From NCBI GenBank assembly GCA_023014485.1, contig JAJOZX010000923.1, positions 1 through 64,000 of the forward strand: DNA of 64,000 nt, written 5' to 3'. Position numbers and translations under genes: made by a program. The notes under the pieces are model-generated. The model saw only the letters and a list, made by a program, of their open reading frames with translations. It did no database searches and was not told the origin of the DNA. Source of the DNA: Bathynomus jamesi. Lineage: Eukaryota > Arthropoda > Malacostraca > Isopoda > Cirolanidae. This document shows, one piece after another, positions 29,272-39,749 of this stretch. The stretch's first letter is position 1; each line of letters opens with the position of its first letter.

Positions 29272-30155
29272 CAGGGCTGCCACAAGATTTTAGGTGAAGG
29301 TAACAAAATTGACAAACAAAAGGTAACAAATCAGCCAAAAAGGTAACAAAATATAAAAAAAATTTAAAATTGATTATAAAATAACAAAGTTCATTATATT
29401 TACCTGATTTTTTAAAAATATTGCTTCTTCTTCATCCATATCTTCTTTTACACGCCATTTCACTTCCTTCATCTTATTCACCATCTCTTGAGATGGCTCC
29501 CAGACACTATGAACGAAGTTACAAAGCCGTGTTTTAATTGAAGGGCAAATACTCGAAATGTACCAACTGTATGATTTTGACTCGGAGATTTAAGGCCTAT
29601 TTTCCCTTTACGAGAGAAGAAAAGAAGTCCTTAAGTGTCTGAGTTAAAATCATACAGTTGTCCGTTTCAGGTATTTGTGCTTCAATTATATTCGCATTCA
29701 AAAATGACCACAAAATAAGAGCAAGCGCGTTCACAAACACAATCTATGATAAATGTTGTTACAAGTTTGCAACTGGAACACTGACAGACTGCTGACTGAC
29801 TCTGACTGAGACAGCGTGGGGGAGTCACTGAGTCAGTAAGCCGAGAACCGAAAACGTTTTCAAACATAGTCGTGACTCGTGAGATTTATACGCGAACGAA
29901 CGATGTACGAAATATATAATCAGAAATATACAGTATATGCCATCTAAATTATTTAGCACTTTTTCCGTCTGTAATTTAATGGTTTTAAATATGCTAATTT
30001 CTTTATAAAACTAATAATTTTAAATATTTTTAGGTAAACCGATACAGCATATAAAAAACTCTAAAACGTAACAAATTTTTGAACGTCGTACCAAAAGTAT
30101 GAAAAAAATAGAAAGTAACACATTTGTTACGAACGTAACAAATGTGGCAGCCCTG
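29272..30155. mobile_element. nonautonomous hAT element with exact 8-bp target duplication
   Basis: TIRs CAGGGCTGCCACA on the left and its complement TGTGGCAGCCCTG on the right. ATTAATAT flanks it at 29,264-29,271 and 30,156-30,163. Inside are repeated GGTAACAAA strings, and an inner inverted repeat (about 29,545-29,695: CAACTGTATGATTTTGACTC and AAAATCATACAGTTG) that may be a second nested element. On the minus strand a short frame (about 29,530-29,405) reads WEPSQEMVNKMKEVKWRVKE and ends at GTAAAT, possibly an exon remnant. Confidence 0.88.
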
Positions 30156-30184
30156 ATTAATATGTGGGTTTTGTACATATATAA

Positions 30185-32245
30185 TTTTGTATCTTCTCGG
30201 AAAACAAATTAAGAAAAATTCAATAGAGAAATTAAATGTTGATAATAAAGAAATTACTGATGATACTGCTATTGCAGACTCTTTAAATGCACATTTTACT
30301 TCAATAGCGGATAAGCTTCGCTCACAATTAATAAGTAATGATCACTCACCTCTAGAATATGTGCCACCCAGCCCACTAAATTCATTTTCTTTTGTTCCTG
30401 CTACCTCTACTGAGGTCCAGAATATTATTGGTAAATAAAAAAATACAAAAAAAATAACATTCATAACATTCCTGTACCTATATTGAAACTTGTTAAAGAT
30501 AAGATATCTGTAACTTTGGCTAAAATTATCAATCAAAGTATTTCCAAAGGAATATTCCCATCAATGCTAAAAACTGGTGGTATAACACCCCTTTTTAAAG
30601 GGGGTGATCCTACACTAGCAACAAATTACAGGCCGGTGTGTTCATTATCTGTGTTCAGCAAAGTTTTTGAAAAAATTGTAAAAGTAGAATGCAGCGATAT
30701 TTAGAATCCTACAATTTATTATCTCCAAATCAATATGGCTTCCGTAATAATAAAACAACGGAAATGGCTATTTTAAATCTTATGGAAAATGTAAATATAG
30801 CTAAGGAGAACAAAGAAATAATGATATCGATATTTGTGGATTTGAGTAAGGCGTTTGATGTAATTATATTATTATTTAATGTAATAGACCACAATATTCT
30901 ACTTAATAAATTATATTGTTACGGCTTTAGAGGAGCAATCAGTGATTGGTTTAAAAGTTATTTGTCCAATAGATATCATTTTGTATCAGTAAATAAGGTT
31001 TGCTCAACTAAAGCGCTTGTCAAACATGGTGTGCCACAGGGCTCAGTTCTGGGTCTACTGTTATTTTTATTATATATAAATGACCTTCCACGTTCATCTG
31101 ATATACTGAACTTCATAATGTTTGCGGATGATACAACTGTCTCTTTTTCTTGCAAAGATGTTAATACAGCTAAGAATATATTTCATTCAGAATTCATCAG
31201 TGTAATGAAATGGTTGACCACCAAAAACTCTTCCTAAATACCAGTAAAAACAAATCTCATGATTTTTACTAATAAAAGAAATGTATATCTGATGAACTCA
31301 ATGTTAATGAAATCGCCATAAAGGAGTGTACTGTAACAAAATTTCTTGGTGTAATGCTAGATAAGAATTTGCAATGGAGTGATCATAAATTATATCGCGA
31401 AAAAGATATCAAGGAGCGTTGCTATAATGTTTAAACTTAGAAATGTAGTCCCTAAACAGTTTATTTGACTCTTTATCATACTCTTGTTCTTCCTTATATA
31501 ACATACTGCACCCTTGTTTGGGGAAACTCCGCTAACAACGCATTAAATGGTATCTTGTCATCCAAAAACGAGCAATAAGGTTATTGATTCTGATGCTGAT
31601 TTCCTTGATCACTCTAGTGCATTATTTAAAGAGCTAAACCTACTAAAGCTCAACGATATAACCAAAGTGGCACATTTTATTTTTATTTACGAGTGTAAGA
31701 ACAAAATCATTAATTTGCAACGGCTAAATAGATATTTTGTAACTCATCAAGAAATCCACTCGTATCAGACCAGAAATAGATCAAGCTTGTTATACCTCAA
31801 TTTAGATTGTCTTCATCTCAAAAACTACCCATTTTCATTGGATTTAAACTATGGAATGACTTGCATGCCGATATAAAAAATATTGTGAATGTAAATTTGT
31901 TTAAAACCAAGTTGAAATCCCGATTAATAATGGCATACTAACAAAAATCTAGGATTAATGTCCACTAATATTGTTTAATATTGTCCATTAATATTGTTTA
32001 ATATTGTAATACATGTTTTAACTATTAATAATACTTATTTACTTATTTATTTATTTATTATTATTAATTTATAACAACTAGCTGCTTATTTTTAATAAGA
32101 GCCCAGTAAAACCTAAAACTTAAGGGCCAAATTGAATAAAATAAATAGTCGAGCTTCACAATTATTCATGTCATTGTAAATTGAAAAAAAATTATTTATT
32201 TTATTATTATTAATAAAGGTTATTCTATCTATCTATCTAACTACC
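30185..32245 (+). mobile_element. 5'-truncated non-LTR retrotransposon (Jockey-superfamily-like)
   Basis: It begins inside the coding region at about 30,185 and runs to a 3' end of TAATAAAGGTTATTC followed by TCTATCTATCTA. A short tetranucleotide tail is common for this type of LINE. The 3' UTR (31,950-32,245) is AT-rich. The endonuclease domain is missing. Confidence 0.82.
30187..31940 (+). pseudogene. reverse transcriptase of the 30-kb LINE, frameshifted
   Basis: Pieces in order: NVDNKEITDDTAIADSLNAH; ISVTLAKIINQSISKGIFPS with TPLFKGGDPTLATNYRP (fingers); LLSPNQYGFRNNKTTEMAIL; IFVDLSKAFDVI (first catalytic Asp); GVPQGSVLGLLLFLLYINDL; FADDTTVSFS (catalytic pair present); and after 31,237 a thumb/C-terminal region in broken frames ending near TKLKSRLIMAY. 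Frameshifts occur near 30,435, 30,700 and 31,237, and about 24 bp extra (AATTATATTATTATTTAATG) seem to be inserted between AFDVI and NVIDHNILL. It would not make active enzyme. Confidence 0.83.
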
Positions 32246-32285
32246 TATATTGGTGTATCCTTTGCAGCTATCTCTCGTAACCTAG

Positions 32286-32289
<4 letters not shown>

Positions 32290-32324
<35 letters not shown>
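32290..32324. repeat. (TA)n microsatellite
   Basis: TA repeats leading into a palindrome-beta element. Confidence 0.93.
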
Positions 32325-32327
<3 letters not shown>

Positions 32328-32328
<1 letters not shown>

Positions 32329-32780
32329 AACTCAGAATGGTCCCCTGAGAAATTTATATGTTAAACACAGACCGTGCATGGAACAAGGAACTCTTCTGGG
32401 AAAATTAAATCCACTATAGTCCGAATAAGTATGGTAAATGACAAATACCATAGTTTTTTCTTTTTCATGATGCTAGCCCGACGTGGGCAACGGGTCTCTC
32501 GCAAAGAGATCCCATAAATATAGCTTCCCTCACCAGCTATCTAGGCTTGCTTTAAACCCTAGGTCCATGTCCCAAAGCTGGATCCTGTCTGCTTTGCAGA
32601 TAGCTGGTGAGGGAAGCTATTTATGGGATCTCTTTGCGAGAGACCCGTTGCCCACGTCGGGCTAGCATCATGAAAAAGAAAAACTATGGTATTTGTCATT
32701 TACCATTACTTATTCGGACTATAGTGGATTTAATTTTCCAGAAGAGTTCCTTGTTCCATGCACGGTCTGTGTTTAACATA
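32328..32780. mobile_element. palindromic element (family beta), fuller copy
   Basis: Arms 32,361-32,542 and 32,598-32,777 are almost perfect inverses (ACAGACCGTGCATGGAACAA, GCTAGCCCGACGTGGGCAAC, GGGATCTCTTTGCGAGAGAC) separated by a 55-bp spacer. A leader AACTCAGAATGGTCCCCTGA precedes it, as in copy 1. TA repeats lie on both outer sides. The hairpin would have about 180 paired bases. It is non-coding. Confidence 0.88.
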
Positions 32781-32793
32781 TATATATATATAT

Positions 32794-32794
<1 letters not shown>

Positions 32795-32839
<45 letters not shown>
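32795..32839. repeat. (GT)n microsatellite
   Basis: About 45 bp of GT repeats after a TA run. Confidence 0.95.
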
Positions 32840-32845
<6 letters not shown>

Positions 32846-33068
32846 CATTACACACACATACTCGCACACATACTTACACACATACACAAGAATTAGCCAA
32901 ACCAATATAATTCTAGTATGAAAAATATTCAACTTGCAGCAATCTCTAAATCTGCTCCAATTTGCTCCAAATTTTGTGTGAGTGTTACTATTGCAAAGTG
33001 TAACAAGGGCAGAAGTGAGGAGATTGACATTTTAAAGTTTGAGTTTTACCATACTATCTTGGACCGCC

Positions 33069-33075
33069 TTTATAT

Positions 33076-33122
<47 letters not shown>
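33069..33122. repeat. (TA)n microsatellite
   Basis: TA repeats with one AATA break. Confidence 0.93.
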
Positions 33123-33126
<4 letters not shown>

Positions 33127-33484
33127 TATATAACAAAGACCTGAATAGACAGCTAAATAGAGATCAGTGAATCTACTTCGCTAAGACTGTCTGTTAAAAA
33201 CAGGAGGGGCAATGAAGCAATTAGGACGTAATTAGGTCTCCTAATTCCTTGCATTAAGACTTGGAAAACCCATAATAGGAAAAAGTTAGACTTCTTTTTC
33301 GATTTTTCTTAATCGAAACAAATTTTTTGAATGAGTTTTTATTAAATATTCTTTTTTTTTTATTAACATAAACATGGCGTCATTTTAATATATGAGTTAA
33401 AAACTTAAATACGATTTATCCGAAGTGAGACGACAGACCGTTTGTGCGCGTGTGTAACACAAACACACACATTCACTCTCTCTG

Positions 33485-33516
<32 letters not shown>

Positions 33517-33582
33517 ATATAACGAAGGTAATTCAATAAGTATCCGCACTTTTATTTTCACATCTGATAGATTATAAACACA

Positions 33583-33957
33583 TCACTTCTCAACATAGAC
33601 TCCCTGTTTCTCAATACACTTAGTCCAGCGATCTACAAGCTTCCTAATGCCATCACAAAAGAATGTTTTTGGCTGTGTGCGTAGCCAGTCATGCACCGCC
33701 TCCTTCAGGTCATCATCGCCTTGGAATCGTTGACCTCTCGAAGCGTCTTTTAGTGGTCCAAACAGGTAAAAATCCGAAGGTGCCAGGTCTGGACTGTAGG
33801 CTGGATGGTTGAAAACTTCAAATTTAAGTTCTTGAAGGCATTTTCTAGTCTGTGCAGCGGTATGAGGGCGCGCATTGTCGTGTAACAGAATAACACCTTT
33901 CGACAATTTCTCTCTCCGTTTTGTGCGAGTTGCTTGCTTTAACTTATTCCGAAGCAT
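33583..33957 (-). pseudogene. mariner transposase, C-terminal half (left arm)
   Basis: It reads GVILLHDNARPHTAAQTRKC then HPAYSPDLAPSDFYLFGPLK, with 34 residues between the two catalytic Asp residues (HDNARPH and PSDF), i.e. DD34D as in true mariners. It continues to WLRTQPKTFFCDGIRKLVDR and ends KQGVYVEK. The first catalytic Asp and the N-terminal DNA-binding domain are absent. The frame is open. Confidence 0.9.
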
Positions 33958-33984
33958 GTGAGAATAAGAATAATGATAATGATA

Positions 33985-34415
33985 ACCTTGAACATTATCT
34001 AGAGCGTGGAACTACAGTAACAAGTGCATCCTATTCTGACATGCTTCGGAATGAGTTAAAGCAAGCAATTCGCACAAAACGGAGAGGGAGATTGTCGGAA
34101 GGTGTTATTCTGTTACACGACAATGCGCGACCTCATACCGCTGCACAGACTAGAAAATGCCTTCAAGAACTTAAATTTGAAGTTCTCGACCATCCAGCCT
34201 ACAGTCCAGACCTGGCACCTTCGGATTTTTACTTGTTTGGACCACTAAAAGACGCTTTGAGAGGTCAGCGATTCCAAGGCGATGATGACCTGAAGGAGGC
34301 GGTGCATGACTGGCTACGCACACAGCCAAAATCTTTCTTTTGTGATAGCATTAGGAAGCTTGTAGATCGCTGGACTAAGTGTATTGAGAAACAGGGAGAC
34401 TATGTTGAGAAGTGA
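33985..34415 (+). pseudogene. mariner transposase, C-terminal half (right arm)
   Basis: Same region as the left arm but about 55 bp longer on its 5' side (HYLERGTTVTSASYSDML precedes RNELKQ). It reads HDNARPH and SPDLAPSDF with the DD34D spacing and ends KQGDYVEK. Differences from the left arm are scattered substitutions (for example VLDHP against VFNHP, KDALRG against KDASRG). It contains an in-frame ATG but lacks half the protein. Confidence 0.9.
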
Positions 34416-34492
34416 TGTGTTTATAATCTATCAGATGTGAAAATAAAAAGTGCGGATACTTATTGAATTATCCTCGTATATATAATATAGGG

Positions 34493-34770
34493 CGCGCCTC
34501 GGTGGTGTAGTGTTTAGCGTCGCTGACTACGAATCCATCGCATCGGCCCCGGGATCGAGACCCGCTAACGGCAGCCGGCGCGCAGCAAAACCGAGCTGTT
34601 CATCCTTCTACACAATAAAGAAAGTGGTTGGTAGATAAATGGGTACCCTGGGTAGCCTAGTGGTTAAGACGCTGGGCTGCTGGATTTCACGTTAAACTGT
34701 AGGTCTAAGGTGGAGTGAAAAGCTTGATCTTCGTCAGAATGAACAATTCGGGCGGAAGCTAACCGAAGGT
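34493..34770 (+). mobile_element. dimeric tRNA-derived SINE, copy 4
   Basis: Starts GCGCGCCTCGGTGGTGTAGT. The first B box is GGGATCGAGACCC. The second unit, GGGTACCCTGGGTAGCCTAG, has lost about 20 bp including most of its B box. The tail ends AACCGAAGGTTATATATATA, so the SINE passes straight into a TA repeat. Confidence 0.88.
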
Positions 34771-34789
34771 TATATATATATATAATATT

Positions 34790-35025
34790 ACTAATACAGA
34801 GAATTGCTTTGCTGTGCAACTTTGTGCAAACTACTTTGTAAATAAAAATGTATCAACACTCTCACTAATAGCTAGTTTTCCGAACTCTTCCAACTTATGT
34901 GTAACTTACAAAATAAAGTGCCTGAATTTAAGCACTTACATTTATAATATATATATACTGTGTATATATATTGCTTACACCTTCGTCGTACATCAGTAAC
35001 TATATATACGACTCGTTTTCTACGT

Positions 35026-35093
<68 letters not shown>

Positions 35094-35349
35094 AAAAACT
35101 TTTTTTTTAGCCTGGATAAAGATTTCCTCATTTGTTATTTTTGTAGTAACACATCTTCTCTTGAAAGAAAGAAATTAACATTGCTAAGACGTAATTTTTG
35201 CAACTTGTGTCTTATTTTGCTTTTTACTATTTTCTTAATTTGTTTTGTAATATTAAGATAAATTTCGCTTCTCGAGAACGAGCGACAAAAAGTTTTAAGG
35301 TCATACGTAAGTGTGTGAGCGCAACATACAATTCAAGTTGAATAAAGTG

Positions 35350-35381
<32 letters not shown>

Positions 35382-35900
35382 ATTAAAGGAAGAAAACGTT
35401 TCGCGTCAAAAATCAATGAAGCCTTTTCGAGTCTCAGCTGAAAGCCTAAAAAAAAAAAAGTTGAATTTACTTACAGCGATTGATGCTCATTTTAGTTTTC
35501 AGAGGAAACTAGTTGAGACAAACCGGTTTTTGGACTGTTATTCGGTTCTTGTTTGAAGTCGGTTCTTTCTCGTATTTGGAAGCAGTTTTCCGTGAGGAAA
35601 TTGTTACCTCAGACATAGGTTTTAATCTGTCAGCAGAAGAGATGACATTTTTTTTGTCTCACTTCTTTTTCTACTGTTAAACCTCTGTTAGACGTTAGAT
35701 TACACGCTGTATCCATCTTTGTAACATTTCCAATGTATAATTCTATGCGCATTGATTAGCAGTTTGTTTATACGTATCGGATGAAACGTCTAATCAAGTA
35801 CTGATGGAAGTGAATAAATTGAATGTTTCAGTTGAAACGTCCAACGGGGAATTGATGAAACGAAATGCTTTCAATTTCACTCGGTCAAATAGAACTGTGC
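34790..35900. other. gene-poor stretch with microsatellites
   Basis: (GT)n-(GA)n at 35,022-35,092 and (GT)n at about 35,350-35,377. No coding region or TIR pair recognised. Confidence 0.65.
35022..35092. repeat. compound (GT)n(GA)n microsatellite
   Basis: About 28 bp GT followed by about 42 bp GA. Confidence 0.95.
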
Positions 35901-36068
35901 TAGTTGAGCCAAAGCCCTGGAGAGGAATCATGGTTACTTTTGACTCCGGGCAGCCCCTTTACCCCCGATCACCTCCTTCTTTATCCTCCAGCCTGGTTTT
36001 TGGTGCTTTAACAACTCACGCACCCCTCTCTCTCGGGCCCTGGGTTGAGCCGCCCCACACATGAGAAA

Positions 36069-36206
36069 CGTACTCCATACAGGAGCAACTGAATAGGGGT
36101 GAAGAAACTGCGGAGCTGGTATAGTACGCCAAACCTTTTAGAGGCTATATTAGAGAGTATATATGATCTTTCCAGGAAAGATCACGAGAAAAGGAAACGC
36201 CAAGAA
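36069..36206 (-). mobile_element. Jockey LINE fragment (reverse transcriptase 3' part)
   Basis: The complement matches 59,015-59,160 of the fuller copy (GTGATCTTTCCTGGAAAGATCA, then the CTGCGGTTTCTTCACCC region). TATAGTACGCC here reverses to GGCGTACTATA where that copy has GTGCTGTACCG. Confidence 0.75.
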
Positions 36207-36779
36207 TGTTGTTAAGAGAAGAAGAAGGTCTGAGTTGTGTATTGTTGAAGATAAGGGGACAGTCGTGGGGAAGATTGTGACAAGTGGACAAAGTATGTTG
36301 ACAATTTTATTTTGAAATTAAAATAGGTTTTTCTTTGTATTTAAATTACAAAAAAATAAAGAAAATCGTACATTGCCTACTTTTTTAGATGTTATGAGAT
36401 AGAGAACAACCAGACATTGTTTTTGGTTTACCGAAAGCTTACTTCTAGTAATTCATCAGTACATTTTTAATCATGTCGTCCCTTATTCCAATTTTTTTTC
36501 TTACAACTTTTATAAAATCTGTGATCGCGAATTCCTTTAATATTAAATTAATCAAAATATATATTTTTTAATGTTTTTCCCATTGGAATTATCCAGGACA
36601 AATTATGAATAGATATTTCAGAGAGGAAAGATCCTCATTTTATTCAAATTCTGTGGAAAATCAGTGCGCCAGATGAAGGCGTTTTCATCAATTTTATTAT
36701 ACGTTTTAAAAAATTAAAAAAATTAAAATTATGTGAAAATTGTCCAATGAATTTTAAATATTTCTAACGAGTCCAACTT

Positions 36780-36828
36780 ATATACTGTATATATATATAT
36801 AATATATATATAATATATATATATATAG
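36780..36828. repeat. (TA)n microsatellite
   Basis: Interrupted TA repeats. Confidence 0.9.
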
Positions 36829-36854
36829 TTTTAGTAAATGATACTAATCTTCCG

Positions 36855-36930
36855 GTCGCCCGGCAGCTCAGTGGTTGCTGGGGCAGACTCTGAGTGGTGA
36901 GGCTCTGGGTTTTATTCCCACCTGAGTTTA
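36855..36930 (+). mobile_element. tRNA-derived SINE head
   Basis: GGCAGCTCAGTGGTTGCTGG has an A box, and CTCTGGGTTTTATTCCCACC a B-box-like string. A related head lies on the minus strand at 40,222-40,330 (GGTGAGGCTCTAGGTTCGCT). Confidence 0.6.
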
Positions 36931-36979
36931 AAAAAATCACACGAAGAAAATCGGTATTTTACCCACTCTGGTGGTTTTT

Positions 36980-37025
36980 TTTTATGTAAGAAGGACGGGG
37001 CCTAAGGGCGAGCGCCCTTCAAATC
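36980..37025 (-). mobile_element. LINE 3'-end fragment
   Basis: The complement reads GAAGGGCGCTCGCCCTTAGG then CCCCGTCCTTCTTACATAAA, the same 3' end as the Jockey LINE copies at 4.2 and 9.1 kb. Confidence 0.6.
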
Positions 37026-37029
37026 TTTA

Positions 37030-37600
37030 TTCAAAGATTACTGTTAATTAGAAAAGAATGCTAGAATCAAAGATCTCTGTATACTGAACATTTACCCAGT
37101 AAACAATAATAAAGATAGCTTCAAATTAAACATAATTTCAATGTTGTGTAGCATGAAAAAACCAATAAGGTTTTCATTGGATAATGAAAACACTTTGTGC
37201 ACAAATGAAGTCAACAAATATATTCAAAATACAAAGGTTATAGTTTGCGCTATACAGCATGAAACAAGTTTTAAGAAGCCCATCACTATGTCAAGCGTGA
37301 ACATACGCATTTCATTCCTGCTGTGATACTCAACTAAAAGTCAATTTTGTTATTACTTTCACGCATCTGATTTCTGTAGTTATATTTATGCATCGAATGA
37401 CACGTATTACATCGTAATGTACGCATGACTTCTTCAATGAAAAGTGCATTCTGTTTCGGACCACTAAAGTAAATAAAATGGTTATGTAGTATGCTTTATT
37501 TGGTGATACCATTTTACCAATTATTTCACGTAAAACGAAGCAAATATCTTTACATTTATGAATGCAATAGTGCTTTATGCATTAACTTCCATCTTATTAA
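37030..37600. other. AT-rich stretch without a recognised feature
   Basis: No gene, TIR pair or cross-match to other regions noticed. Confidence 0.55.
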
Positions 37601-37604
37601 ATTT

Positions 37605-37846
37605 ATAAGCATCATATTTTTTTTTATTGGGGTTGTTTAACCTCCTTCGCAACATCTAAGGTCATATGACGGAGGTGACCTACAGCTTTACGTGGGATCC
37701 GAACCACGGGTCGCTACATAATCTGGGCGCCGCGGAGGACGGTCTCCCATCCAACTGCTACCCAGACCCAATGTCGCTTAATTTCGCTGATCTGTGGGAA
37801 GCGGTGTTACGACATTGGCCACGACGTAGCCCAATAAGCATCATAT
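37605..37846 (-). mobile_element. 5S-rRNA-derived SINE, full copy with exact 13-bp target duplication
   Basis: On the minus strand it runs from GGGCTACGTCGTGGCCAATG, through GCGAAATTAAGCGACATTGG and CAGTTGGATGGGAGACC, to CATATGACCTTAGATGTTGC and GAAGGAGGTTAAACAACC. ATAAGCATCATAT flanks it at 37,605-37,617 and 37,834-37,846. This is the cleanest copy of the family in the window. Confidence 0.93.
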
Positions 37847-37849
37847 ATA

Positions 37850-38095
37850 ACTCTATAAAAAAGTAAGTGAATTTATAGACTTATTTTGGAAAAACCCAGT
37901 TTTCCCTACATTTTTTGTAAAAAACGAAAACAAAAAACGAAAAAACAAAAACAAAAAACAAAAACAGATGGACTGTTTTTTTAAAAAAAAAAAAGAGGGT
38001 TTTAGTTTCAACCCTGCCGCTTACCCTGTCATTGCTTGGACTAAAAGTGACCTTTGGGGCACACTCACCCACATTCACACTCACATAGCCTATTA
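37850..38095. other. low-complexity stretch
   Basis: A-rich sequence with AAACAAAAACA-type runs at 37,920-37,990. No gene. Confidence 0.6.
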
Positions 38096-38097
38096 TA

Positions 38098-38189
38098 CAG
38101 GGTGTTTCATAAGTCAGTTTACCCTCTTACCCCTCACCCTGTTCTAGTAGGAAAAGGTTAAAGGGTAAATGAACTTATGGATTACCCTG
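38098..38189. mobile_element. ~90-bp mariner-type mini-MITE
   Basis: CAGGGTGTTTCATAAGTCAG ... TTACCCTCTTACC is inverted as TTAAAGGGTAAATGAACTTA ... TTACCCTG. It is flanked by TA. Confidence 0.7.
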
Positions 38190-38316
38190 TACTACCTTCG
38201 AATAGTAGTTATGCATGGCAGGTTAGAGATATCAGATGTCGCTATTCATTCAATAAATGTGTGTATATATTATATAATAATAATAATAATTAGCGCAATT
38301 AAGCATTTTGTTTTTG

Positions 38317-38741
38317 TTAATGTTACGCGCAAATGATCGATCGCGCTGCACGACCGATGGAGCCATCGTTCGCGCACACATTAGAACACTTTTCAGAATT
38401 GAGACGTATTAAAATCACACCGATGTGTTTATTCATCGATAGGTTACGCTAGATTAAGTTAGGTTAATATAGGTTAAGTTACACTAGGTTAGGTTAGTCT
38501 TTTAGAGTGTCTTGTAGTAAAACCAATCCAAATATAAACTGTTATTTTATTCTACGGAAGCTTCAATAAATGTTTTTAATCATTATCATTATCACCCATT
38601 TAAGATAAAATATTAAGAAAATTTAAACACTTCTCAACATTGATAAGTGTTCAAATGTGTTTGCGAATGATGGATCCATCAATTTTGCAGCGCGATCGAT
38701 CGATCGATCGCGCAGATCGGTCGTTTACACGTAACATTAAC
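38317..38741. mobile_element. fold-back element with GATC-rich arms
   Basis: The left arm GTTAATGTTACGCGCAAATG ... GATCGATCGCGCTGCACGAC ... GAACACTTTTCA recurs inverted on the right (TGATAAGTGTTCAAATGTG ... GCGCGATCGATCGATCGATC ... ACGTAACATTAAC). Between the arms lies a TTAGG-like run (38,447-38,500). Confidence 0.78.
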
Positions 38742-38922
38742 TTATTAACTTATTTTTACCATAAATAACTTCTTACACTTGTACAAATTATAACTTTAAC
38801 TAAGTAAAGAAAATCTAAAAGAACGCATGCGCAGAAACGGGTAAAACTTGCCCCGCCAATTTTAAAAATGGTTTACATTATTAAATAATTAATTAATTAT
38901 TACATCCGACTCATTTTAAGAG

Positions 38923-39123
38923 TACACTCGGACCTCGCTAATTCGACACTCGGTATTTCGGATATCGCGATAATTCGGCTATTTTTCTGCGTGTCGAAAT
39001 AACAGGCAAATTTCACCAATACAAATCTTCCAAAATTTACCTGATATTTCGACACGCAGAAAAATAGCCAAATTATCGCGATATCCGAAATACCGAGTGT
39101 CGAATTAGCGAGGTCCGAGTGTA
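38923..39123. mobile_element. pogo-like hairpin MITE with near-identical arms
   Basis: ACACTCGGACCTCGCTAATT, CGACACTCGGTATTTCGGAT and so on (to about 39,003) is mirrored almost base for base at 39,047-39,122, with a ~45-bp loop. TA flanks both ends. Only one or two mismatches are visible, so it is recent. Confidence 0.85.
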
Positions 39124-39384
39124 TATATAAAGGACTAAGTGAAATGAACCAAATGTACGGGAAATGTACTTATAAATTTTACTTCATACGCAATATTTTC
39201 ACGAAAATACTACAATTAACCTAAAAAAATTTATCAGTACATTTGACCCATTGTAAACTCTAAAATTTGCAGTGCGGATTTTTCAAAACTAGAATTAAAA
39301 CTAAGTTTGTACAGAATTTTAAGAACACCATTAATCACTGAAAACCTCTACCAGGAGATTAGAGTATGTTTGTGTTCACTGCAT

Positions 39385-39490
39385 CTTACAAATAAGAGCG
39401 AAGTGGACGATGTCCGTCTGTCTGTCCAGAACTTTCTCAGCTTCTGCTGGACGGATCCCGCCCAAACTTGGCAGGCTTACTATGCGTGAC
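39385..39490 (+). repeat. dispersed repeat R3, copy 1
   Basis: AAATAAGAGCGAAGTGGACG ... GTCTGTCTGTCC ... GACGGATCCCGCCCAAACTT ... GGCAGGCTTACTAT recurs inverted at 49,150-49,255. I do not recognise the element. Confidence 0.7.
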
Positions 39491-39519
39491 CTTGCGCGTA
39501 ACATAGGCTATCAAAATTT

Positions 39520-39745
39520 TGAATGCCCGGTTAGGTTAATTGAATGCCCGGTCAAGTCAACTGTACGCCCTTAACGACTGGTTAGGTTAAGTCGTAATAT
39601 TTTCGTTAGTTTTAACGAAGATATCACAACTTAACATAACCAATCGTCAAGGGCGTACGCCTTACAGTTGACCTAACTGGGCATTCAATTAACCTAACCG
39701 GGCGTTCAATTAACCTAACCAGGTATTCAATTAACTTAACCAGTT
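39520..39745. repeat. core palindrome, copy 2
   Basis: TGAATGCCCGGTTAGGTTAA, CAAGTCAACTGTACGCCC and AGTCGTAATATTTTCGTTAG are followed by the inverted half (ACGAAGATATCACAACTTAA ... CAATCGTCAAGGGCGTACGC), then several repeats of TTCAATTAACCTAACC. Confidence 0.75.
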
Positions 39746-39749
39746 GGTT

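Larger units (their letters stand above)
33532..34477. mobile_element. inverted dimer of two mariner 3' halves
   Basis: Both outer ends are the same mariner terminus (CGAAGGTAATTCAATAAG on the left, its near-complement CTTATTGAATTATCCTCG on the right), flanked by TA. From each end inward runs the 3' UTR and then the C-terminal half of a transposase gene, so the coding strands diverge from a centre near 33,960-33,990. Arms of about 430 bp are highly similar. Neither half has the DNA-binding domain. Confidence 0.9.
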
